Positions 44,562-54,714 of a stretch of 64,000 nt of DNA are shown here, piece by piece. How positions within the stretch are numbered: the first letter of the stretch is position 1; each line of letters opens with the position of its first letter. The translations under genes were made by a program, and so were the position numbers. The stretch comes from Frigidibacter oleivorans (GTDB lineage: Bacteria > Pseudomonadota > Alphaproteobacteria > Rhodobacterales > Rhodobacteraceae): assembly GCF_003993775.1 (NCBI RefSeq), contig NZ_RJRZ01000001.1, positions 496,001-560,000 on the forward strand, read 5' to 3'. Below the pieces are notes generated by a model. That model made no database searches. It worked only from the letters and a program-made list of their open reading frames with translations, and had not been told where the DNA came from.

Positions 44562-46661
44562 CTATCGCCGGCCCTCGCGCAGCCAGGCCCCCACGATCAG
44601 CGCCGAGGCCATCAGCAGGAAGACCCAGGCCGGCAACAGCGGCGATTGCGAGATGCCGACCGTCGCATGGGCGGCGCGCGGCGTGATCCCGATCCAGCCG
44701 CGCCCGGCGGCGGGGCGGCCCTCGCGCACGGTGCGGATGTCGGGCAGGCCCTCTTCCAGCCGCACCGCGCCGCCATTCGTGGGGGTCATCACCGGCCCCA
44801 GCAGTTCGTCCGAGGCGATGGTCGCCTCGAATTCCTTCGGGGCCGAGGGGCCGACGGCGAAGACCCGTTCCAGATCGCCCTCGCGCAGGCGGTACAGCCC
44901 GATATCCGGCGCGTCGAAGACGGCGGTAAAGCGGCCCGGCGCGGCCTCCTCCATCGGCAGCACCGTTTCGGTCCCGTCGGGGGCGGTGATCGTCAGCTCG
45001 CGCGGGCCCTCGCCCAGCGTGCGGCGGGTGATGGTCATCCGCTGACCCTCGGCCGTGGCGGTCAGCGCCTCTTCCTCGAGGTCGGGCTCCTTCATCATCC
45101 AGTGCGCCAGCCGGCGCAGCAGTTCCAGCTGCGGCCCGCCGCCCTCGAACCCCCGCGACCACAGCCATGCCTGGTCGGACGCCAGCAGCGCCACCCGGCC
45201 CTCGCCCGCGCGGTCGAGCACCAGCAGCGGCCGGCCGTCGGCACCCTCCATCACCGTCTCGCCCCGCGTTTCGGACAGGTCGATCATCCGCATCCAGCGC
45301 CCCCAGCGGGGACCCTCGCCCTCGGCCGTGGGGGTGGCGGAGACGCCTTCGGGCTCATAGGCGGCCAGACCCTGCGTCACCGGATGACGCTCGCCCAGCG
45401 AGGGCACGGTGGGAAGAAAGCCGCGCTCGATCACGCGCGAGGTCGGCCGCGCCGGCAGGATGTCGGACAGGGCGGAGTGATAGACGCTCTCGACGCTGGC
45501 GAATTCCGGCCCGGCCGAGACCAGCACCGCGCCGCCTTCCATGACATAGTCGCGGATGTTCTGGAAATAGACCGGCGGCAGGATTCCGCGCTGGCTGTAG
45601 CGGTCGAAGATGATCAGGTCGAATTCGTCGATCTTCTCGACGAACAGCTCCTGCGTCGGGAAGGCGATCAGCGACAGTTCGGTGACCGGCACGCCATCCT
45701 GCTTTTCCGGCGGGCGCAGGATGGTGAAATGCACGAGGTCCACCGCCGAATCCGATTTCAGCAGGTTGCGCCAGGTCCGTTCGCCCGCATGCGGCTCGCC
45801 CGACACCAGCAGCACCCGCAACCGGTCGCGCACGCCGTTGATCTGCACCACCGCGGCATTGTTGCGGTCGGTCAGTTCGCCTTCCTCGGCGGCGAGGTCG
45901 AACTGCACCACGTTCTGCCCGCCATGTTCCAGCGTCAGGTCCAGCGCGAGGTCGGTGTTCACCGGCACGGTAAACCGTTCGGGCTCTGCCCCGTCGATGG
46001 CGAGGTCCACCTCGACCGGGCGGCCCTGCAGCGCGGCGGGCATCTCGCCCATCTCCTCGACCCGGACCACCACCTGCAGCGTCTCGCCGATGATGCCGAA
46101 GGCGGGCGCGGTGCGGATCACCAGACGGCGGTCCCAGTCGGCGGCGCGGCCGGTCTGCAACAGGGTCAGCGGCGCGGGCATCTGCGGCGTCGCCGGCAGG
46201 TCATGCACCTGCCCGTCGGACACCAGGATCGCGCCCGCCACCCGGGCGCGCGGTTCTTCGGCCAGCGCGGCAGCCAGCGCGGTCATCAGTTCCGTCCCCG
46301 CATCCTCGGCGCCGTCGCCCAGCTCGATCTCGCGCAGTTCGGTATCGGGAAGGGCCGCGATCTCGGCGCGGACGCGGGCCACCGCCGCATCCGTCTGCGC
46401 GGCGCGGCCGGGCAGCGACTGGCTGGACGAACGGTCCACCACCATCAGCACGATGTCGGTCAGGGGCTGGCGTTCCTCGGTCTCCAGCGCCGGCGCGGCC
46501 AGCGCGGCGATCAGGGCCAGCGCCGCCAGACCGCGCAGCCACCAGCCCGGCAGGCCGCGCCACAGCGCCAGCGCTACGGCCAGCGCCGACAGCGCCGCCA
46601 CGATCCAGATCGCGGCCCAGGGCAGGGCGGGGTCGAAGACGATGCGTTGCGCCATGTCCAT
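44562..46661 (-). CDS. Membrane protein with glutamine-amidotransferase-like domain
   Basis: A 699-residue protein conserved in the alphaproteobacterial MoxR operon. Two N-terminal helices (WAAIWIVAALSALAVALALW; WLRGLAALALIAALAAPAL), a VWA-like stretch starting DIVLMVVDRSSSQSL, a beta-sandwich-like middle, a class-I GATase-like fold (LLVSGEP..., FDLIIFDRYSQRGILP, GGAVLVSAGPEF) without the catalytic Cys, and a C-terminal helix LLPAWVFLLMASALIVGAWL. Most of the protein should face the periplasm. Last gene of the operon, nine bases after the DUF4159 gene. Confidence 0.8.
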   Translation of the reverse strand: MDMAQRIVFDPALPWAAIWIVAALSALAVALALWRGLPGWWLRGLAALALIAALAAPALETEERQPLTDIVLMVVDRSSSQSLPGRAAQTDAAVARVRAEIAALPDTELREIELGDGAEDAGTELMTALAAALAEEPRARVAGAILVSDGQVHDLPATPQMPAPLTLLQTGRAADWDRRLVIRTAPAFGIIGETLQVVVRVEEMGEMPAALQGRPVEVDLAIDGAEPERFTVPVNTDLALDLTLEHGGQNVVQFDLAAEEGELTDRNNAAVVQINGVRDRLRVLLVSGEPHAGERTWRNLLKSDSAVDLVHFTILRPPEKQDGVPVTELSLIAFPTQELFVEKIDEFDLIIFDRYSQRGILPPVYFQNIRDYVMEGGAVLVSAGPEFASVESVYHSALSDILPARPTSRVIERGFLPTVPSLGERHPVTQGLAAYEPEGVSATPTAEGEGPRWGRWMRMIDLSETRGETVMEGADGRPLLVLDRAGEGRVALLASDQAWLWSRGFEGGGPQLELLRRLAHWMMKEPDLEEEALTATAEGQRMTITRRTLGEGPRELTITAPDGTETVLPMEEAAPGRFTAVFDAPDIGLYRLREGDLERVFAVGPSAPKEFEATIASDELLGPVMTPTNGGAVRLEEGLPDIRTVREGRPAAGRGWIGITPRAAHATVGISQSPLLPAWVFLLMASALIVGAWLREGRR

Positions 46662-46670
46662 GACGGCCCC

Positions 46671-49472
46671 CTACTGGCCCAGCCGTTCGAGCAGCGCCGG
46701 AACGTGGACCTGATCGGATTTGTAGTTGCCGGTCAGCACATGCATGATCAGGTTCACCCCGAAGCGATAGGCGATCTCGCGCTGGCGGTCGCCGGCCATG
46801 CCCCGCCCGACCGGGTACATCGGCCGGCCCGCATCGTCCACCGCCCAGGCCGAGGCCCAGTCGTTGCCGCCGATCACCACCGGCGTCACCCCGTCATTGA
46901 GGTTGCGGAAGGGCATGCCCTCGGCCTGTTCCTCTGCCTGCGGCGCGGCCTCGACCCAGATGCCGCGGCCCTGATAGCGGCCGGGGAAGTCCTGCAGCAG
47001 ATAGAAGGTGCGGGTCAGCACGTGATCGGCCGGGATCGGCTCGATCGGCGGGATGTCCAGCGGCGCGGCCAGCGCCTGCAACCGCCGCCCGGCGGGCGAG
47101 GCGGCACCGAAATCGGCGACATCGGCATCGCGGGTATCGAAGAGGATCAGCCCCCCCGTGCGCAGGAAACGGTTCAGCTTCAGATAGGCCTCGGGCGAGG
47201 GCGCGGGCTGGTCGGGCGTCACCGGCCAGTAGAGGAAGGAGAACACCGCAAGGTCATCGGTGTCGAGGTTGACGGCCATCGGCGCGCCCGGCTCGACCGA
47301 GGTGCGCGCGGCCAGCACCAGACCCAGGCCCCGCAGCCCCGCCTCGGCCACCCGGTCCACCTGCGTATCGCCGGTGGCGACATGGCCCAGCACCACTTCG
47401 GAGGTCGCGCGCAGGGCCAGACGGTCGGCCGCGCTGTCCGCGGGCGGCTCCTGCGCGGCGGCGGGCGGCGCCATTCCGGGCAGGCCTGCCCCCAGCACCA
47501 CGCCCAGCACTAGCAGCGCCGCGACCCGGCGCAGCCGCGACAGCCGCCCGCCCAGCCACAGCGAGGCGAGGATGTCGGCCATCAGCAGGGCCAGCGCGAT
47601 CAGCAGCAGCGGCGATTGCAGCCGCATCTCGGCCGGGGCGGCATCGCCCTCGATCGCGACGCCCGCGGGCCAGTTGGCCGGTTCCAGCACCCGTCCCGGC
47701 GCGATGGCATTGACGGCAAGGCTGCGGTCGCCCGAACGATACAGGCCCGGCGGCAGATCCGGGCCCGGCACCGGGTCGGCCAGCCGCGCCCCGGGCACGC
47801 CCGGCATCTCGCCCGCATCCTCCAGCGCGCCGAAGGCATCGAGCACGCGATCCGCGACCCAGGTCGTGCCGTCCAGATCGGCGGCCTCGGGCTGGGCGCC
47901 GCCGCTGGCCAGCGCGAGCCGTTCCAGCATCTGCACGAACAGGCCCGACAGCGGCAGGCTCGACCATTCCGCGTTGGCGGTGACGTGGAACAGCACGATC
48001 TGGCCCGCGCCCTCGGCCCGGGCGGTCACCAGCGGCGTTCCGTCGGCAAGCGCCGCGATGGTGCGTTCGGTCAGCTGCGGGTCGGGTTCGGCCATCACCT
48101 GCGCCCGCACCTCGACATCCGGGGGCACGGCCAGCCCATGGAAAGGCGAGCCTTCGGGAAAGGGCATCAGCGTCTTGGGCTCGCCCCAGCTCATCGCGCC
48201 GCCGACGCTGCGCCCGCCCGCGCGCAGCCGCACCGGCAGCAGCGGGTCCATCGCCGCGCGCCCCTCGTCGCTGGCCGCCAGCCGCGGCCCGGCAAAGCGC
48301 ACCAGGAGGCCGCCGCCCTCGATCCAGTCCAGCAGGCCGGCGCTTTCGCCCTCGGTGATCCGCGCGACATCGGCCATGACGATGGCATCGGGGTCGGCCA
48401 GCAGGATATCGGCCAGCGTGCCGCGGATCAGGTCGGCCGAGGGCGCCAGCGCCTGTTCGAGGTAATGGGTCGGGGCCAGCAGCTCCAGCCCCTCCCGCGA
48501 GGCGCCACCCCCGTCGATCAGCGCGATCTCGCGCCGGCGCAGGGTGTCGCCGGCCAGCGACACCGCGCCCGCCGTCTGTTCGCCCACCAGTTCGAAGCGG
48601 GCGACGCGGTTGCGCAGTTCCGGCGGCAGGTCGAAGACCGCCTCGGCCTGCGCCTCGCCCGCGGCAAAGGACACCGGCCCCCGCGCCAGTTCCCGCAGCA
48701 CCCCCAGCGGATCGAGCCCCACCGCCGCCACCTCGGCCTCGGCCGCCGGTCCGGGACCGGCGCGCAGCACCGGCACCCGCAGCGCCCCGTCCGCCTGTTC
48801 GCCCGGCCCGATGGCGCGCAGGAGGCGCGGGCTTTCGCGCACCGTCACCGGCCCCTCGGCCATCAGCACCTCCAGCAGTTGGGCGCGGCCCGGCCGCGCC
48901 AGCCCGTCGGACAGCCACAGCGTCTCGAACCCGCCATCGGGCAGGCTGTCGACGAAGGCCGCCATTTCGGCCTCTGACGGCTCCCATGCGCGGGGGGCGA
49001 GGCCCGGCAGCCCCGCCGCCACGTCGTTCGCCGCGGTGAAGACCGGCCCGCCCGCCGGCGGATCGGTCAGGCTGACCAGCGCCGCCGGCCGCCCCGCCGC
49101 CGCGGCCTGATCCAGCGCCGCCTCGATCCGGGCGCTGGCCTGCGTCCAGTCGCGGGCCGAGGCCCAGCTGCCATCGGTCAGCACCAGAAGCGGCCCCTGC
49201 CCGCCGCCCTCGGCGCGCGGGTTCAGCACCGGCCCGGCAAAGGCCAGGATCGCCGCCGCCACGGCCAGCATCCGCAGCGCGAGCAGCCACCAGGGCGTGC
49301 GGTCGGCCACCTGTTCGTCGTCGGTCAGCCCCAGCAGCAGCGCCACGCCCGGAAAGCGGCGGCGGATCGGCGCCGGCGGGACCGCGCGCAGCAGGAACCA
49401 CAGCACCGGCAGCGCGGCCAGTCCCAGAAGCAGCCAGGGTGCGGTAAAGCCGAGGGGGCCGAGGATCATCAT
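46671..49472 (-). CDS. BatA-like / DUF4159 membrane protein
   Basis: A 933-residue protein. The N-terminal ~80 residues match the aerotolerance BatA N-terminus (APWLLLGLAALPVLWFLLRAVPPAPIRRRFPGV) with two helices. A VWA-like domain follows (GPLLVLTDGSWASARDW), a helix near residue ~640 (LLLIALALLMADILASLWLG), and the last ~220 residues are DUF4159, with a GATase-like fold (VNLDTDDLAVFSFLYWPV, GGLILFDTRD, YRFGVNLIMHVLTGNYKSDQVH). Likely an envelope scaffold working with MoxR. Start ATG overlaps the DUF58 gene's stop. Confidence 0.87.
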   Translation of the reverse strand: MMILGPLGFTAPWLLLGLAALPVLWFLLRAVPPAPIRRRFPGVALLLGLTDDEQVADRTPWWLLALRMLAVAAAILAFAGPVLNPRAEGGGQGPLLVLTDGSWASARDWTQASARIEAALDQAAAAGRPAALVSLTDPPAGGPVFTAANDVAAGLPGLAPRAWEPSEAEMAAFVDSLPDGGFETLWLSDGLARPGRAQLLEVLMAEGPVTVRESPRLLRAIGPGEQADGALRVPVLRAGPGPAAEAEVAAVGLDPLGVLRELARGPVSFAAGEAQAEAVFDLPPELRNRVARFELVGEQTAGAVSLAGDTLRRREIALIDGGGASREGLELLAPTHYLEQALAPSADLIRGTLADILLADPDAIVMADVARITEGESAGLLDWIEGGGLLVRFAGPRLAASDEGRAAMDPLLPVRLRAGGRSVGGAMSWGEPKTLMPFPEGSPFHGLAVPPDVEVRAQVMAEPDPQLTERTIAALADGTPLVTARAEGAGQIVLFHVTANAEWSSLPLSGLFVQMLERLALASGGAQPEAADLDGTTWVADRVLDAFGALEDAGEMPGVPGARLADPVPGPDLPPGLYRSGDRSLAVNAIAPGRVLEPANWPAGVAIEGDAAPAEMRLQSPLLLIALALLMADILASLWLGGRLSRLRRVAALLVLGVVLGAGLPGMAPPAAAQEPPADSAADRLALRATSEVVLGHVATGDTQVDRVAEAGLRGLGLVLAARTSVEPGAPMAVNLDTDDLAVFSFLYWPVTPDQPAPSPEAYLKLNRFLRTGGLILFDTRDADVADFGAASPAGRRLQALAAPLDIPPIEPIPADHVLTRTFYLLQDFPGRYQGRGIWVEAAPQAEEQAEGMPFRNLNDGVTPVVIGGNDWASAWAVDDAGRPMYPVGRGMAGDRQREIAYRFGVNLIMHVLTGNYKSDQVHVPALLERLGQ

Positions 49473-50388
49473 CGGGTCATCCGCTCCAGCGCGTGATACA
49501 GCCAGAGCAGCGCCACCGTGGGCGCGTCGCCGGTGTGGTGGCACTGATATTGCCAGCCGGTGCGGCGGGCGAGGTCGGCCAGCCGGTCCTTGCGTTCCGC
49601 CAGCCGCGACAGGTAGCGCTCGCGCAGGTCGCCGGCCTTGCGCGTCTCATGCGCCAGCGCGCCGGTCATGCTTTCGAAGATGGTGCGCCCGCGGAAGGGG
49701 AAGGCCTCTTCCACCGGGTCCAGCACCTGCAGCAGCGCGCCCGTCACCCCGCGGTCCGAGGCGCGGGTCAGCGCCGCCTCCACCCCCGCGGGGTCGCCCA
49801 GGAAATCCGACACGAAAACCGCGCGCGACCAGGGCTGCATCGCCTCGGCATCGGCCATGCCGTAATCGGCCTCGGCGGGCGGGGCGGTCAGGCGGGTGGC
49901 CAGCCGGACGAGCTGCCCCTCGCCCGCGCGGGGCGGGGTGCCCGCATCCGACAGGCCCACCCGTTCGCCCGCGCGGATCAGCAGCACCGCCAGCGCCAGC
50001 GCCAGCAGCCGGGCGCGATCGGCCTTGCTGGCGCGGCCCGGATCGCCGGTGAATTCCATCGACCGCGCGTCATCCACCCACAGATGCACGGATTGCGCCG
50101 CCTGCCATTCGCGTTCGCGCACGAAATGCGCATCCGCCCGGGCAGAGCGGCGCCAGTCGATGGCACGGGCCGGATCGCCGGAATGGGCGGGGCGGTACTG
50201 CCAGAACTCGTCGCCCAGACCCGCGCGCCGGCGGCCATGCGCGCCCAGCTGCACCGTGCTGGCCAGTTGCCGCGCCGCCGCCAGCAGCGGCGGCAGCACA
50301 TGCGACATCTCTTCGGCCCGCCGCCGCAGCCCGGCCGAGGCATGAACGCCCCCCGGCACCGCCGTCAATGCGGGTCCGCCGCGCTCGG

Positions 50389-50392
<4 letters not shown>
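49469..50392 (-). CDS. DUF58-family protein
   Basis: A 307-residue soluble protein. The diagnostic block is GDEFWQYRPAHSGDPARAIDWRRSARAD with HFVREREWQAAQSVHLWVD, the DUF58 core; the C-terminal half is VWA-like (AVFVSDFLGD). DUF58 genes nearly always follow a MoxR ATPase and are thought to be its adaptor or substrate. Start GTG overlaps the MoxR stop by four bases, and its own stop overlaps the next ATG, so the operon is translationally coupled. Confidence 0.9.
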
Positions 50393-51423
<1,031 letters not shown>

Positions 51424-51466
51424 GACAACGCCTCCTGCCTGGTCCATAGTTCGACCATAGAGACAG

Positions 51467-52099
51467 ATGCCCCGAGCCGCACCAATGGCAAAAGAGACTG
51501 ACACAGAAGTGAACGCAGCCGCAGCGAAACCGCCCGATGCACAGGCGCTGGCGCGCGCGGCGCAGGCAGCCGGCAAGAAGGGCCTGCCGCCGGTCCACCT
51601 CTGGAACCCGCCCTTCTGCGGCGACCTCGACATCGAGATCCGGCGGGACGGCAGCTGGTTCTACCTCGGCACGCCGATCGGGCGGCCGGCGCTGGTGCGG
51701 CTGTTCTCGACGATCCTGAAGAAGGAGGGCGACCGCTACTTCCTCGTCACCCCGGTCGAGAAGGTGGGGATCCGGGTCGAGGATGCGCCCTTCCTCGCCG
51801 TCGATGCCGAGGTGACGGGCAGCGGGCCGGATCAGGCGATCCGCTTCACCACCCTGACCGAGGACACGGTGACCGCCGGTCCCGACCGCCCGATCCGGGT
51901 GGAGCGCGACCCGGCCACCGGCGAGCCCGCGCCCTATGTGCTGGTCCGTGCCGAGCTGGAGGCGCTGATCGACCGCAAGACCTTCTACCGGCTGGTCGAG
52001 ATCGGCGAACACCGCCCGCACGAGGGCCGCGACTGGTTCGGCCTGCGGTCGGGCGGCGCGTTCTTTCCGCTGATCCCGTCGGAGGAGCTGGCGGGTTAG
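51467..52099 (+). CDS. DUF1285-family protein
   Basis: A 210-residue cytosolic protein. The family block is LPPVHLWNPPFCGDLDIEIRRDGSWFYLGTPIGRPALVRLFSTILKKEGDRYFLVTPVEKVGIRVEDAPFLA, and the C-terminal LVEIGEHRPHEGRDWFGLRSGGAFFPL is also conserved. It is usually found beside moxR in alphaproteobacteria. Function unknown. ATG 51467 or 51485 may be the start. Its stop is only two bases from that of the restriction endonuclease on the other strand. Confidence 0.87.
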   Translation: MPRAAPMAKETDTEVNAAAAKPPDAQALARAAQAAGKKGLPPVHLWNPPFCGDLDIEIRRDGSWFYLGTPIGRPALVRLFSTILKKEGDRYFLVTPVEKVGIRVEDAPFLAVDAEVTGSGPDQAIRFTTLTEDTVTAGPDRPIRVERDPATGEPAPYVLVRAELEALIDRKTFYRLVEIGEHRPHEGRDWFGLRSGGAFFPLIPSEELAG

Positions 52100-52101
52100 A
52101 G

Positions 52102-52890
52102 CTAATCTCGATAGTCGCGGATCGCTTCCCGCTTGAGTTCTTTGGCAGGAACGAGCCGGTAGTGTCGCTCCTCGACGACTTTGATCTCGTCGTCTTGAAG
52201 CGTCAGCTCGAACAGGGCAATAATTTCATCAGCCATAAACTGCGCGGCAATTGCCCGGCACCGCATACCCGGAAACTTCTGATCCACGAAGCGGATGTCC
52301 TGCGTGGTCTGAACGATGCCGATCTGGTCCTTGCCGCTCTTGGCCTGCACCGGGATGACATAGTGACAGCCCCGCCGGTCGAGACCGATGTAAAGTTCGT
52401 CTATCTCAATCTGTCCCATCCCGTCGACGGTGGTGCGCAGGTGATTTTGCAGGCTGTAAGTGGTCAGTCCGAGGAAGGTGTCGATCAGGCGGTTGTAGCG
52501 AACGATGGCGAGGAGCGCCTGCTCGTCGTCTAGTGCGTAGCCGCGGATCAACTCCGGCGTGGCGTCCGGGATATCGACCACGAAGAGATCCTCCCGCGGG
52601 ACGATGCGGGTCTTCTTGACCAGCTTGAACCGGTATCGCCCTTTGCCCGCACCCTCGATGATCCACTCAAGCCCGTCAGGTTGGGTGGTGAGCACGCTGC
52701 CGGGCAATGCGTTGCGGTAGCGGAACGCGTACGGTATGTCGCCGATGTTCTTAATGCGTGGGAAACCGAGCGCGACGTAGCTCTGCTCCAATTCCTCCCG
52801 ATCAAACTCGAACCCGGCCGAGCCGGCCGTGTAGTGATCGAAAAATATCTTCTCAATCGTGGCTTGATATCGATTGAGCGCTTTAGCCAT
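52102..52890 (-). CDS. Type II restriction endonuclease, PD-(D/E)XK-like
   Basis: A 262-residue protein with no signal or helix. A likely nuclease core is IEIDELYIGLDRRGCHYVIPVQAKSGKDQIG (~residues 160-190): acidic residues, then a strand ending Q-x-K, the variant of the D...E-x-K active site found in several type II enzymes. Its start overlaps the methyltransferase end by eight bases, which is strong evidence that it is the cognate endonuclease. I do not recognise the specificity. Composition is visibly less GC-rich than the flanks, suggesting transfer. Confidence 0.75.
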   Translation of the reverse strand: MAKALNRYQATIEKIFFDHYTAGSAGFEFDREELEQSYVALGFPRIKNIGDIPYAFRYRNALPGSVLTTQPDGLEWIIEGAGKGRYRFKLVKKTRIVPREDLFVVDIPDATPELIRGYALDDEQALLAIVRYNRLIDTFLGLTTYSLQNHLRTTVDGMGQIEIDELYIGLDRRGCHYVIPVQAKSGKDQIGIVQTTQDIRFVDQKFPGMRCRAIAAQFMADEIIALFELTLQDDEIKVVEERHYRLVPAKELKREAIRDYRD

Positions 52891-54241
52891 AGGCGGCCTC
52901 TCGGTCGAGCCGTTCGCGCTCGATATCGGCCTGCTTCCGCTTCTTGGCTCCGCTCTTCTTGTCGCGGCGGCTCGGCGGAGCTTCGACCCCGAAGCGCGCG
53001 GCGGCACTGGAGAGGTCGAGCGACAGCAGCGCCGGATCGCCGAGCGGGATCGAACCCTCGGGCCGGGTCGGCGCGATCCCCAGCGCTTTCATCACCTCGC
53101 CGGCGATCGCCTTGGCGAGCGGCGGCGGCACCGCGTTTCCGATCTGGCGCGCGCCGTGCCATTTGGTGACGTTGAACCGAAACCAGTCGGGGAAACCGTG
53201 CAGGCGGGCCATCTCGCGCACGGTGATGCAGCGGTCGTAACGGTAGTGGATAGGGCGCGGGCTGGTGAACGCGCCGCGCGCGCCGTCGGTCCCGGCCCGC
53301 AAGGTATTGGAAACGCCGTCGCCGTGCAGCTTGAAGAAGCGGCTGATGGGCTCGACTTCGCCCGGCCCGGTGCCGGAGAAGCGCAGGCGCGAAATCTCGG
53401 TATGTTCTGTTCGGGCGCTCGATGTCAGGATGCCGGGCTTCCATTCGCGAACGTAACCGTAGTCCCATGCATCGTTGGCGGTGCAGCGCATCCGCGCGGC
53501 GTAGGCAGAAGGCTCGCCGAACGCCGTCGTGGCGACCGCATCGGAACCCAGCAGGGTCCGGAAGCGGTCAGCATCGGGCAGATCGCCGAGCGCGTCGGTG
53601 CAACTAGGCCCATCCGGAAGATCGCCGATCCGCTGGCGCTTGCCCCGAATATTGGTCAGGGCGGCGGGATAGTCCGGCAGCGCTTCGCCCTTGCGCGCGC
53701 CGAACAGGATCAAACGCTCGCGGCTCTGAGGGGTGCCGTAGTGACCGGCATTCAATACACGCCATGGCTCGCGCACCTCGTATCCGGCGGCATCGAATGC
53801 CCGGATCAGCTCCTTCAGGAACGAGCGGTGACGGCCGACGGTGAGGCCCTTCACGTTCTCGAAGACGAAGGTGCGGGCCTTCAGTTCGGCGACGATGCGG
53901 ACGAAATCCCGGACCAGCTTGTTACGCGGGTCGTCGAGAACGCGGTGGCCGATCAGGGAGAAGCCCTGACAGGGGGCGCCACCGAACACGCAATCGACTT
54001 CCCGCTCGCCGATTCCCGCCGCGACGCGAATCGCGGCCGCGCTGAGGCCTTCGACGGAACGCGGAATGACGGGGGTCCTCGGGAAGTTGAACTTATGAAC
54101 GGCGCAGTGAACCGGGTCGATCTCGACGGCGGCAGCCACGTCGAAACCGGCCTGTTCGAAGCCGAGGCTGAGGCCTCCCGCCCCTGCGAATAGGTCGATC
54201 CCGATCGGTCTCATATCCCTGTCCGATTTGTCGTTTCTCAT
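52883..54241 (-). CDS. dcm: DNA (cytosine-5-)-methyltransferase
   Basis: A 452-residue C5 methyltransferase with motifs in the usual order: I DLFAGAGGLSLGF, IV GGAPCQGFS (catalytic Cys), VI FVFENVKGL, VIII GTPQSRERLI, IX REMARLHGFPDWF and X QIGNAVPPPLAKAIA. The target-recognition domain lies between VIII and IX. A C-terminal Lys/Arg-rich tail of ~75 residues follows motif X. It protects host DNA against the adjacent endonuclease. ATG 54241, with 54214 a second option. vsr is 19 bases upstream. Confidence 0.93.
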   Translation of the reverse strand: MRNDKSDRDMRPIGIDLFAGAGGLSLGFEQAGFDVAAAVEIDPVHCAVHKFNFPRTPVIPRSVEGLSAAAIRVAAGIGEREVDCVFGGAPCQGFSLIGHRVLDDPRNKLVRDFVRIVAELKARTFVFENVKGLTVGRHRSFLKELIRAFDAAGYEVREPWRVLNAGHYGTPQSRERLILFGARKGEALPDYPAALTNIRGKRQRIGDLPDGPSCTDALGDLPDADRFRTLLGSDAVATTAFGEPSAYAARMRCTANDAWDYGYVREWKPGILTSSARTEHTEISRLRFSGTGPGEVEPISRFFKLHGDGVSNTLRAGTDGARGAFTSPRPIHYRYDRCITVREMARLHGFPDWFRFNVTKWHGARQIGNAVPPPLAKAIAGEVMKALGIAPTRPEGSIPLGDPALLSLDLSSAAARFGVEAPPSRRDKKSGAKKRKQADIERERLDREAAYG

Positions 54242-54260
54242 CTCTTCGTCGATCCTAGCG

Positions 54261-54695
54261 CTATGCCTGTGGCCTGTCGATCGGATTTTCAGGGTTGTCC
54301 AGAAAGGCTTTCAATCGGGTTCCGAGCGCATCGAGGTCGCCCAACTCGCATTGCCAGACGACGAAGCACCGCCAGCCGAGCGATTCGAGTTGTTCTATCT
54401 TCGTTCTGTCCCGATTGATATTCTGTTCAAGCTTCGGCTGCCAATAGTCCAGCCGGGATTTCGGTAGTCGGCCCTTGGAGCAGCCATGTCCGTGCCAGAA
54501 ACAGCCATGAACGAAGATCGCCTTTTTCCGGCCGACGAACGCGAGGTCTGGACTGCCCGGCAGCGCCTTGCGATGCAGCCGATAGCGGTAGCCCATACCG
54601 TGAAGTAAGCGCCTGACCACGAGTTCGGGCTTCGTATGCTTCGCCTTAACAGCCTGCATGATCCGCCGCCGTTGCTCGGGGGTTCTGCTGTCCAA
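54261..54695 (-). CDS. vsr: Very short patch repair endonuclease
   Basis: A 144-residue Vsr. It nicks T:G mismatches left by deamination of 5-methylcytosine made by the adjacent methyltransferase. Family features are intact: KHTKPELVVRRLLHGMGYRYRLHRKALPGSPDLAF (active-site Asp), IFVHGCFWHGHGC and the C-terminal TKIEQLESLGWRCFVVWQCEL. TTG start with CAGGAG eight bases upstream. First gene of the restriction-modification island. Confidence 0.95.
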   Translation of the reverse strand: MDSRTPEQRRRIMQAVKAKHTKPELVVRRLLHGMGYRYRLHRKALPGSPDLAFVGRKKAIFVHGCFWHGHGCSKGRLPKSRLDYWQPKLEQNINRDRTKIEQLESLGWRCFVVWQCELGDLDALGTRLKAFLDNPENPIDRPQA

Positions 54696-54714
54696 GTGCT
54701 GACTCCTGCCAAGA

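Noticed and set aside
44646-47513. A 955-residue plus-strand frame
   Set aside because: Antisense to the GATase-like and DUF4159 genes; no family features.
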